Source of the DNA: Lacrimispora algidixylanolytica
GTDB lineage: Bacteria > Bacillota > Clostridia > Lachnospirales > Lachnospiraceae
Length of the DNA stretch: 64,000 nucleotides
Assembly (NCBI RefSeq): GCF_003609635.1
Contig: NZ_MCIA01000001.1
Location: 222,906-286,905 of the forward strand
Reading direction: 5' to 3'
Shown: positions 57,322 to 64,000 of the stretch, one piece after another
Position numbering within the stretch: the stretch's first letter is position 1
How the letters are laid out: each line of letters begins with the position of its first letter
Notes under the pieces: generated by a model
The model's input: the letters and a program-made list of their open reading frames with translations, nothing else
Databases searched by the model: none
Told to the model about the DNA's origin: nothing
Position numbers and translations under genes: made by a program

Positions 57322-58977
57322 TTATTTTTCCTCCAATTCTAATTTGTTGACACTCTTTTTCACAGAGCTGTCAAAGTGAAACCAGTTCACATCCACATAG
57401 CCGCCAGAGGAGGCTGTTGTGAAATTATAGATCCCAAACTTGTCGCCTTGGAAGAAACCAAGGTCAAAAGGCATAGTTAGCTGTCCACCAAGCTGAGTAA
57501 AGTTTACATTGTTTGTACTATAAGAAAAAGTTGCCTTGTCGGTAAGAAGGTTAGCGTTTGCCCGCAAATAAACCGTATTTCCTTGTAATACTGGTCCATT
57601 TGTCACGGTGCCCTGACCATCTTCCTTAGCATTGATATTCGCTACGATTTTCTTTACTCCACCAGATTTTATGATACCAATAGAGCCGTAAGGGATATTT
57701 AACAGACATAGACCTGCCTGATCCCCATCTTTCATATTGGTTGTATCCAGTTCAATGGTACCCTGACAATCCGGCCCCTGGACTCTTTGAGTGAGGGTAT
57801 TGCTGGCTCGCCATAGATTCTTAGCCGTCTTAGCGCGAAGCCGCAAATAACCAGAGCGCTCGGTTAAGGACCATCTTCCATTATCTGGGTAATGATTCCA
57901 CTGCCACTGCACGCCCAGTGTATTGGAACTAAATTCATCGCTTGTGGGAATGGAGACTGGCTGATAAGTTCCTCCAACGTTTGGCTTTTTGTACGTGATT
58001 GGTACGCTGCCGATTGGATAACTCTTTCCGCCTAATGTCACATTTTTCACCGTTGATGGAACTCCTAATATAGGCCAGTCATTTTGCCACTGCATGGGCA
58101 CTAAGATATCTCTGCGGCCCACACCGTTACAATCCTGGAACACATAGAACCACCATTCACCGGTAGATGTATCAATTGGTCCGCCTTGATGAATCTGGCT
58201 TCCGCCTGAAATTCTTGGTCCATCTAAAAGGATTCTCATCTCATAGGGACCGTAAATGTTTTTGGAACGCAGGCAGTAGGTGTAGGATTCCGGAGGTGTT
58301 GAATTACGGAAGATATAATAATATCCGTTTTTCTTAATCACATGAGTTCCTTCCACTAAATATTTGCCCGTTACCCCTTCGATTCTTGTACTCACTCTAC
58401 TGTTTACAACGGATTTATAATCGCTGCTCAGCTTACTAATCTTAACGTCATTTGCTTCTGAAATAATATATCCCGTTCCATCCTCATCAAGAAACAGGGC
58501 AGGATCGTGAAATCCCTGGTTAAATACAGTTTTGGTATAAGGACCGGCTGGGTTGGTGGCGGTACACAGAATAAATCTGCCCTGTGCCTGATAGATTCCC
58601 ACATAAAATACACCGTTTCGGTAAGCAATGGTGGGAGCCCAGCATCCATGACCGTAATCCTCAAAGTTATCGGTTAGGTTATAAGATTTTCCGGTTCCAT
58701 TTAAATCTGGGGTTACGTATCCAATGATCTCCCAATTCACCAAATCCCTGGAGTGCATAATCGGTATGGAAGGAAAGGATACAAAGGTAGAACTGACCAT
58801 ATAAAAATCATTTCCCACTCGTATGGCTGCAATGTCTGGATAATCTGCATTCAAAATGGGATTGGTATAGGTACCATCTCCATTATCAGACTGCCAGGCT
58901 AATTTCATATCGGTTCGTGAGAAAAGCATCTCGGTTGTGGTTTCATTTCCTTGTGCTTCATTTATTATATTGCTCAT
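57322..58977 (-). CDS. GH43 beta-xylosidase/arabinofuranosidase-like enzyme, no signal peptide
   Basis: A 551-aa enzyme. The five-bladed propeller (about 35-340) starts YTNPILNADYPDIAAIRVGNDFYM with the catalytic base Asp; FHDPALFLDEDGTGY and the acid Glu in LVEGTHVIKKNGYYY follow. The C-terminal beta-sandwich (about 350-540) is the usual GH43 accessory domain: RSGYLRLRAKTAKNLWRASNTLTQRV. It releases xylose or arabinose from xylo-oligosaccharides. No signal peptide is present. It is cotranscribed with the GH30 gene and separated from the upstream GH43-CBM6 gene by a terminator-like hairpin. Confidence 0.9.
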   Translation of the reverse strand: MSNIINEAQGNETTTEMLFSRTDMKLAWQSDNGDGTYTNPILNADYPDIAAIRVGNDFYMVSSTFVSFPSIPIMHSRDLVNWEIIGYVTPDLNGTGKSYNLTDNFEDYGHGCWAPTIAYRNGVFYVGIYQAQGRFILCTATNPAGPYTKTVFNQGFHDPALFLDEDGTGYIISEANDVKISKLSSDYKSVVNSRVSTRIEGVTGKYLVEGTHVIKKNGYYYIFRNSTPPESYTYCLRSKNIYGPYEMRILLDGPRISGGSQIHQGGPIDTSTGEWWFYVFQDCNGVGRRDILVPMQWQNDWPILGVPSTVKNVTLGGKSYPIGSVPITYKKPNVGGTYQPVSIPTSDEFSSNTLGVQWQWNHYPDNGRWSLTERSGYLRLRAKTAKNLWRASNTLTQRVQGPDCQGTIELDTTNMKDGDQAGLCLLNIPYGSIGIIKSGGVKKIVANINAKEDGQGTVTNGPVLQGNTVYLRANANLLTDKATFSYSTNNVNFTQLGGQLTMPFDLGFFQGDKFGIYNFTTASSGGYVDVNWFHFDSSVKKSVNKLELEEK

Positions 58978-59029
58978 TAAAAATCCCCCTTTTATGAAAG
59001 GCGCTTTTGGCCTTCCTTGGCCTTTTAAA

Positions 59030-59075
59030 ACGTGCGGTCGGTACGTTTCGTCCTTTGAAATTTAGGACCGCACGT
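59030..59075 (-). terminator. Hairpin between the two GH43 genes
   Basis: ACGTGCGGTC (59030-59039) and GACCGCACGT (59066-59075) form a perfect 10-bp stem with TTTTAAAA after it on the minus strand. It probably ends or attenuates the transcript of the GH43-CBM6 gene ahead of the next two genes. Confidence 0.7.
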
Positions 59076-59108
59076 CCTAACTAAAACTTTATTATATTTC
59101 TAGGTGCT

Positions 59109-60590
59109 TTATGAAAACTTCCAGTAGTCAAACTTAAATAAGTCACCACTTCCATTTCCAGTGAATACAAAGAACAATTTATGCACGCCTGTGGCACCGC
59201 TTATGGAGGTTTCAACTTCTTTCCAGCTCTGCATACCGCCAGTGTTTGGTACATTCAGTGTCCCTATTAGAGTTCCACTTGTACTATCAAGGCGCACTTC
59301 AATCTTGCCTCCTGAGGCAGAAGCCACATTTGCTTTAAAACTTTTAGCACCTCCAGAACCAAAGTTAACATTGCCTAAACCAATCCAGTCACCATTATTG
59401 ATTCCAGTGATATTTTGATTGTACACAGGACCACCTGATGCGTTGGACTTTTCGGTTAAGATTCCGCCGTTCCATCCAAATGTTTCTGCTTCTACTCTCT
59501 TGTACGGATCTAAGCTGGAAAGCTGAGCAATGCCAGCATAATCGGCTGCAACCTCTCGAATGCTTCCATCGCTGTTATGAATCAACTGATTGATGTGAGG
59601 AGAGCGATATCCTTTTCCAGAGCCATATAATGCCTGACTGACCGTCTGAGCGTGGTATACCACATACCACTGGTTCTTAAACTGGAATACGCAGTGGTGA
59701 TTATTACCGCCAGAGCGAAAGAACACGCCCGGATTTTTCAGGAAATGACCTTTGTAGGTAAATGGTCCCATTGGACTATTGCTGGTCATATATCCGATTT
59801 CACCAGCCGGCTTGTCTGATGGATGAGTGCCGGAAAAATTGATGCAGTAGGAGTAGTAGTAAACACCGTTAAACTTATGCATTCCAGAATCTTCAAACAT
59901 AAAGGGCGCATCAATGGTAGAAGCACTTCCCACAACACTAATCATATCGCCACCCAAGCGAAGCACTCTGGCTGTTTTTGGATTTGCCCGCTGTGCCTGA
60001 CTTGAATTTGGATCTCCGGGAATTCCACCACCACAGTACAAATATCCAGTTCCATCGTTGTCTATAAATACAGCAGGGTCAAACAGCCATACAACTCCAG
60101 GCATACCAGATGTGTTGGTTGTGACAAGAGCTCTTCCCAGAGGATCACTCCATGGCCCAATAGGGCTGTCCGCAGTCAGTACACCAATTCCACCGCCGCC
60201 ATTTGCAAAGTAAAGGAAAAACTTATCTTTACCATTAATATTTTTCACTGCCGCCGCAGGAGCCCAGGAATTACCTGCCCATTTTGCTATACCTTGTCCC
60301 CCATTTAGACCGTTTGCCCCTGCAACTGGAATGGCCCCGTGATCGGTCCAGTTTACCATGTCTTCGGAAGATATTACGAATACACTCTTTAAGTTTGCAA
60401 AGGTATTATCTTTAATTGTACCATTGCTGTTGTATTCGTAATTATCGCTTGACATGTAGATATAAACTCTGCCGTTATAGGTCAGTGCATAGGGATCAGC
60501 CCCCAAATGATGGTCAATGAGTGGATTTGAATTTCCCACTGTTTTTGCAATTGTTGCTTTTGCAGCAAGCATAGCTCTTTCGTTACCCAT
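59109..60590 (-). CDS. GH43 arabinoxylan arabinofuranohydrolase with CBM6, no signal peptide
   Basis: A 493-aa enzyme. The GH43 propeller (about 15-340) begins NPLIDHHLGADPYALTYNGRVYIYMSSD with the catalytic base Asp. VVWLFDPAVFIDNDGTGY and the acid Glu in KPAGEIGYMTS follow. A CBM6 module (about 360-493, KRVEAETFGWNGG to DLFKFDYWKFS) binds xylan chains. It resembles AXH-m2,3-type enzymes that remove arabinose from arabinoxylan. ATG 60590 has AGGAGG nine bases upstream; the frame is open to 60743 but the added 51 residues are basic and contain no signal peptide. A xylan-binding module on a protein without export signal is odd. Confidence 0.88.
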   Translation of the reverse strand: MGNERAMLAAKATIAKTVGNSNPLIDHHLGADPYALTYNGRVYIYMSSDNYEYNSNGTIKDNTFANLKSVFVISSEDMVNWTDHGAIPVAGANGLNGGQGIAKWAGNSWAPAAAVKNINGKDKFFLYFANGGGGIGVLTADSPIGPWSDPLGRALVTTNTSGMPGVVWLFDPAVFIDNDGTGYLYCGGGIPGDPNSSQAQRANPKTARVLRLGGDMISVVGSASTIDAPFMFEDSGMHKFNGVYYYSYCINFSGTHPSDKPAGEIGYMTSNSPMGPFTYKGHFLKNPGVFFRSGGNNHHCVFQFKNQWYVVYHAQTVSQALYGSGKGYRSPHINQLIHNSDGSIREVAADYAGIAQLSSLDPYKRVEAETFGWNGGILTEKSNASGGPVYNQNITGINNGDWIGLGNVNFGSGGAKSFKANVASASGGKIEVRLDSTSGTLIGTLNVPNTGGMQSWKEVETSISGATGVHKLFFVFTGNGSGDLFKFDYWKFS

Positions 60591-61092
60591 AAATAAATAC
60601 CTCCTGTTTTTTCTTTCTCCATATTTGTTTTTTAATCTTTCATCACCTTTTAGTTTCCCATATGAAACGTTTTTTAAGGTGATACCTGGCACTCCAGTTC
60701 TCTTTGCCGGCACTAATTGAGAACCTATAACTTTATATGCCAATTTTTTAACTTCGGTTACTTTTTAATACTTTAGATTTGCAAGTCTATACTATATAAA
60801 GAAATTTAAGAGAGATTTGTAAACATCAAAATAAAAGTTTTTAAAATCTTTTTAAATTCTATATCTGGCTTCATTTAAAACCTCTGGGTTCATAATAATC
60901 ATAATAGCTTTCCTAAGTAATACAAGATTCCATTCTATAGAAAAAAGCCCGTCAAATTTCTAAACCTTATAAAAATATTAGACCAATGCATCCGATTGTA
61001 CAAAAGCGTAACTCATGGCAAGACAAAAAATGCCCCTTGATGTTTTTGCAAACATCTGGGGACATTTTATCTTCATTGGAACCTTGACACTG
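60591..61092. other. Upstream region of the xylan genes, and spacer to the lipoprotein gene
   Basis: An in-frame extension of the GH43-CBM6 gene covers 60591-60743 but is probably leader. The remaining 350 bases are AT-rich with no gene except the terminator at 61030-61066. Confidence 0.45.
61030..61066 (-). terminator. Terminator of the lipoprotein gene
   Basis: ATGCCCC..GATGTTT pairs with AAACATC..GGGACAT, with a T run on the minus strand, 27 bases past the stop. Confidence 0.8.
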
Positions 61093-61767
61093 TTACTTAC
61101 TTTTCAGATACTTATATATGCCGTTAATGGTAAGATCACTTTCATTCATTTGATTGGTGATATCATCAATTAAATCTTTGGCAAGATGAAATTCCTTTTT
61201 ATCTGCCCGGAAGATTCTTACTTTAGGCCTGGGCACCATACCTTGTGGACCCGCGCCTGTAACGTAGTTTATAATAACAATAATATCTTCTAAATCATCA
61301 TGATTAACATCACGAAATCCGATTGAAGCTACGCTGTCAAAAAGGCCTCCGATCTCATTGATTTTATTGTCTTCTCCATAGAATGGAAATGCATACACTA
61401 CCTTTTTATTCTTCATCAAATAAAAGGTGACATCCTCAAAATCAGCACCTGGCTTTGGTCCATAAGTGACAAAGGTAACTTCCCCCCAGTCATTTAACGT
61501 GGCAACAAAGGTCTGATCCTTTATGATACGGCTTTCATCTAACGTAATGTTTGAATTAGTCTCTTCATTTACTTCTGAAGATTGATTTGAATTTTGAATT
61601 TCTGTTTTCTTATCCTCATTCTGAAGAGTCGTTGTTTCCACCTTTATCAGACTTTGATAGGAACTTTCTGTTTCTTGTGATAATGTCTCCAGCTGAGATT
61701 TCTGACAACCTGAGAACATGCATAAACTCAATACTGTTGTTGCAATTATAATCATCTTTCTTTTCAT
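61093..61767 (-). CDS. Lipoprotein of unknown function
   Basis: A 224-aa lipoprotein: signal peptide MKRKMIIIATTVLSLCMFSG with lipobox Cys21. A Ser/Thr/Asn/Glu-rich linker runs to about residue 80, and then a globular domain follows. The latter contains FVATLNDWGEVTFVTYGPKPGADFEDVTFYLMKNKKVVYAFPF and GFRDVNHDDLEDIIVIINYVTGAG, the second part resembling a calcium-binding FG-GAP/VCBS-like DxNxDxxxD loop. The protein sits on the outer face of the membrane. It stands alone; the role is unknown. Confidence 0.75.
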   Translation of the reverse strand: MKRKMIIIATTVLSLCMFSGCQKSQLETLSQETESSYQSLIKVETTTLQNEDKKTEIQNSNQSSEVNEETNSNITLDESRIIKDQTFVATLNDWGEVTFVTYGPKPGADFEDVTFYLMKNKKVVYAFPFYGEDNKINEIGGLFDSVASIGFRDVNHDDLEDIIVIINYVTGAGPQGMVPRPKVRIFRADKKEFHLAKDLIDDITNQMNESDLTINGIYKYLKSK

Positions 61768-62011
61768 TTCACTGCCCCCTGATACGATTTTATTTCTATT
61801 TTTATTGTATCACATGTTCTTCTTAATGTTTATTTGATTGATAAAAGAGCCAAGCATATCTGGTTGCGCACTGTAACCACGGAGTCTTCATAGGTTCGTT
61901 TATCAATGATAATCAAACTCTACGAAGCGTTTATTGTCAGTACTTCTTACAGAGGTTATGATAGAAAAAAGCAATCCCATTCTATAGATTGCTGGTAAGG
62001 AGATATTTACT

Positions 62012-62698
62012 ATGAACAACAACGACAACAACTTTACCCCTTTGGATTTACAATCCTGGTCACGAGGCCAGATGTTTCATTACTTTACCCAAATGGCGCC
62101 TACTGGGTTTTCACTAACAGTCCTTTTGGATATTACTATTATGAAAAAGGCATTGAAGGAACGTGAACTCAAATTTTATCCCGCTTATGTATGGTTAGTG
62201 ACTTCAATACTAAATCAACATATTGAATTTAAAGTGGCACTAAAGGAGGATGTGCTTGGATATTGGGATACCCTTACTCCACTGTACCCAACTTTTCATG
62301 ATGATAATAAAAGCATTTCCTTAGTGTGGACACCATACAACAAATCATTTATGGAGTTCTATCGTGGATATCTGGAGAATGAAAAGGAGTACGGGGATAA
62401 TCGTGGGATCCTGGCCCAGCCCCTTCAAACACTCCCAGTAAACTGCTATACGGTATCATGTATCCCATGGATTGATTTTCAACATTTTTCCGTCCACAGT
62501 TATGAAAGCAAGCCGTATTATTTTCCCTCCATTGAAGCTGGTAAATATACTACAAATGGGGAAATCAGTACAATGCCCATCTCCATAACGGTACACCATG
62601 CTACTACGGATGGTTGGCATGTAAACTGCTTTTTTGAGGAATTGCAAATTTTAATAAATGAGCCTGAGAGATGGCTGGATGATGATTCCAAAAAATAA
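62012..62698 (+). CDS. Chloramphenicol acetyltransferase (CAT) family protein
   Basis: A 228-aa protein of the classical CAT fold. The signature HHATTDGWHV (195-204) contains the catalytic His196 and structural Asp200 of the HHxxxDG motif. FTPLDLQSWSRGQMFHYF at the N-terminus and SCIPWIDFQHFSVH near 149-162 match CAT. It transfers acetyl from acetyl-CoA to a hydroxyl; classical CATs inactivate chloramphenicol. Chromosomal CAT-like proteins of clostridia are diverse, so resistance is possible but not certain. AAGGAG precedes the ATG. It is monocistronic. Confidence 0.85.
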   Translation: MNNNDNNFTPLDLQSWSRGQMFHYFTQMAPTGFSLTVLLDITIMKKALKERELKFYPAYVWLVTSILNQHIEFKVALKEDVLGYWDTLTPLYPTFHDDNKSISLVWTPYNKSFMEFYRGYLENEKEYGDNRGILAQPLQTLPVNCYTVSCIPWIDFQHFSVHSYESKPYYFPSIEAGKYTTNGEISTMPISITVHHATTDGWHVNCFFEELQILINEPERWLDDDSKK

Positions 62699-62798
62699 GG
62701 AAAAAACAACTCACCCTCTCTTCAAAATAAGAAGATGTTACAAAATTAATTTGTGATGGCCGTCTATACATTAGGATTATATATATTACATGACAATA

Positions 62799-62925
62799 CC
62801 CCCATACAGGACTTTTATATTTCATTGTCCTATGTGGGGGTAGTATAAAACTGACCAAATCGTAGTTTTCTCACATCATTTTCTAGCATGACTATTTTTA
62901 TTTTGCAACAGCACCTTTGCTTATA
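62799..62925. repeat. Intergenic hairpin-containing repeat (copy 2)
   Basis: CCCCCATACAGGAC (62799-62812) pairs with GTCCTATGTGGGGG (62827-62840) around the loop TTTTATATTTCATT. The downstream part ends TTTTGCAACAGCACCTTTGCTT, matching copy 1 at 45716-45843. Base changes in the stem differ between copies while the loop is kept. Confidence 0.7.
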
Positions 62926-63681
62926 TTAAGCCTCCCTGCTATATTGGTATCTCCCCCGCTTTTCCGTCGATTTCCCGTACTGAACCGCTCTTTGCTTGCA
63001 TCCATGAATGCACTTTAGACAAAAGGTACAATCTCCGGTCCATACAGGTTTTCCGTTTACCATCTCTATCGTTTCACTGGGACACTGAGTTGCACACTTT
63101 GTGCACCCATTGCAGGACTCATTCACATGGAACTTTTTGCTGTGATCTGTTTTTCGATAGGCATATCCGGTGAGAGGTAATATAAAAGCAAGACTTCCCT
63201 TCGTTATTTGCTGAATATGTTCCCGTTTTTCAATGAAAGGGATGATTTGATCAATCTGAACTTCTGCTTTATCTAATAGTTCCTTTTGTTTATCCAGACT
63301 TATGATGTCATAACCAACCACATAGTTATCTACCATCTTTACTCCAAAAGCGCCGTTTAACTTTAACTTCTTTTCCTTTAGCAGTGCTTCCAGACGGTCC
63401 ATAACATTGCCGGCGGAAAAGCCAAATGTAGCAATGGCATACATATATTGATTCTCATATCCAGAGAAATGAAGTTGCTTTATAAAACGTTCCACCAACG
63501 TAGGAAGGGTGTACCAATACACCGGAAACACGAATCCAATGGTTTCCTGTTTGCCAATTTCATAGGTTATGCCCTCCTTTAACTTGGATTGAGTCATATA
63601 AATAAGGCGATCCCCTGTTTCTTTCGCCACCTTCTTGGCAACGTGTTTGGAATTACCAGTTCCACTAAAATAAAATATCAT
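62926..63681 (-). CDS. EFR1-type flavodoxin-ferredoxin fusion protein
   Basis: A 251-aa protein. The N-terminal flavodoxin-like domain begins MIFYFSGTGNSKHVAKKVA (FMN phosphate loop SGTGNS). The C-terminal ferredoxin domain has two [4Fe-4S] motifs, CNGCTKCATQCPSE near 192-205 and CTFCLKCIHGCKQ near 217-229. EFR1-family proteins are common in anaerobes and carry electrons to unknown acceptors. ATG 63681 has GAAGGAG upstream; the frame is open to 63759 without support. It follows a MarR gene by 61 bases, its likely regulator. Confidence 0.88.
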   Translation of the reverse strand: MIFYFSGTGNSKHVAKKVAKETGDRLIYMTQSKLKEGITYEIGKQETIGFVFPVYWYTLPTLVERFIKQLHFSGYENQYMYAIATFGFSAGNVMDRLEALLKEKKLKLNGAFGVKMVDNYVVGYDIISLDKQKELLDKAEVQIDQIIPFIEKREHIQQITKGSLAFILPLTGYAYRKTDHSKKFHVNESCNGCTKCATQCPSETIEMVNGKPVWTGDCTFCLKCIHGCKQRAVQYGKSTEKRGRYQYSREA

Positions 63682-63742
63682 CCTAATTCTCCTTCCTGTC
63701 ACCTCACGACCAATTGCAATCATCTCTCGTCTCTTCTTGTTC

Positions 63743-64000
63743 CTATTCCTTAGGTTCAACGGCTCTCTCCTCCAGCCTTTCCACTAACTTAGAGAAGATA
63801 CGTTCCATTATCAGAACCTCTTTTTCATCTTCTGCGATGTCTGTGATCATGTCCGACACCCATTGATAAACCGCCTGATCCCCTTGTAATATGCTGGATC
63901 CTTTTTTCGTCAGCTCAACATAAAATACTCTTTTGTCTTCTTCTGACTGCATCTTCTTTACCAGATCTAGGTTTTGAAGTTTTCGGATAATAACGGAAAC
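63743..64000 (-). CDS. MarR family regulator, 5' part outside window
   Basis: The last 85 or so codons of a MarR regulator run off the right edge. The visible part starts VSVIIRKLQNLDLVKKMQSEEDKRVFYVELTKKG, which is the end of the recognition helix and the beta wing with the conserved DKR. A C-terminal dimerisation helix ends AVEPKE. It probably controls the EFR1 gene that follows. Confidence 0.85.
   Translation of the reverse strand, partial: VSVIIRKLQNLDLVKKMQSEEDKRVFYVELTKKGSSILQGDQAVYQWVSDMITDIAEDEKEVLIMERIFSKLVERLEERAVEPKE

Noticed and set aside
60600-60743. Start of the GH43-CBM6 gene at 60743
   Set aside because: The extra 51 residues are basic and unlike any leader, while ATG 60590 has a strong AGGAGG. 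The upstream frame is probably 5' leader.
1-64000. CRISPR arrays, tRNA or rRNA genes
   Set aside because: No regularly spaced repeats and no tRNA- or rRNA-like sequence were noticed on reading; a dedicated scan was not possible.

Overview
The window looks like chromosome of a low-GC anaerobic Firmicute, most likely a Lachnospiraceae relative (Lachnoclostridium/Lacrimispora type). This is inferred from protein character and gene content: YesM/YesN-type sensors, DUF6506, EFR1 ferredoxin-flavodoxin, GH43/GH30 xylan enzymes, a MurNAc PTS operon and a TbADH-like secondary alcohol dehydrogenase. No rRNA, tRNA or CRISPR array was seen.

Region 1 (1-13.9 kb) is an AT-rich accessory patchwork of single-gene units: serine hydrolase, flavodoxin, CTP-synthase-like amidotransferase, double GNAT, quinone reductase, LUD protein, HAD hydrolase, CarD, GNAT and an NTF2-like protein. 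Decayed remnants lie between them (nitroreductase, TetR, fumarylacetoacetase-type hydrolase, methyltransferase). Four genes carry the same 14-bp promoter word (AATATTGATAGTTA) and three terminators are near copies of each other, giving a cassette-like look. Region 2 (13.9-18.9 kb) holds GntR, DeoC and a secondary alcohol dehydrogenase, then a BlaI repressor, an M56 membrane protease and a small secreted peptide.

Region 3 (19-23.4 kb) is mobile-element debris: two ISL3-type relics and one IS110 relic around a secreted toxin-44-domain protein and a small membrane protein. Region 4 (23.5-29.4 kb) is an ABC transporter resembling lantibiotic-immunity LanFEG, a CPBP protease and an OmpR/HisKA two-component pair. 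The kinase contains a five-unit 18-bp tandem repeat inside its ATP-binding domain.

Region 5 (29.5-45.7 kb) is one large carbohydrate locus: FucU mutarotase, RbsABC-type transporter, a membrane-anchored sugar-binding sensor with YesM/YesN-type kinase and regulator, an aldo/keto reductase, aldose epimerase, PfkB kinase, GatD-like dehydrogenase, FGGY kinase and GatY-like aldolase, with a divergent AraC regulator. The enzymes fit import of a free sugar or polyol, phosphorylation, oxidation to a ketose phosphate, a second phosphorylation and aldol cleavage. Region 6 (45.9-52.6 kb) has a tocopherol-cyclase/CrtC-like protein with an APH-type kinase, then the MurNAc operon murR-murQ-murP-mupG. Region 7 (52.8-64 kb) has a DJ-1/PfpI protein with a WYL regulator, a GNAT, ureidoglycine aminohydrolase, three xylan-degrading enzymes that all lack signal peptides, a lipoprotein, a CAT-family acetyltransferase, an EFR1 protein and the 3' part of a MarR gene. 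From 29.5 to 61.8 kb almost everything is on the minus strand.
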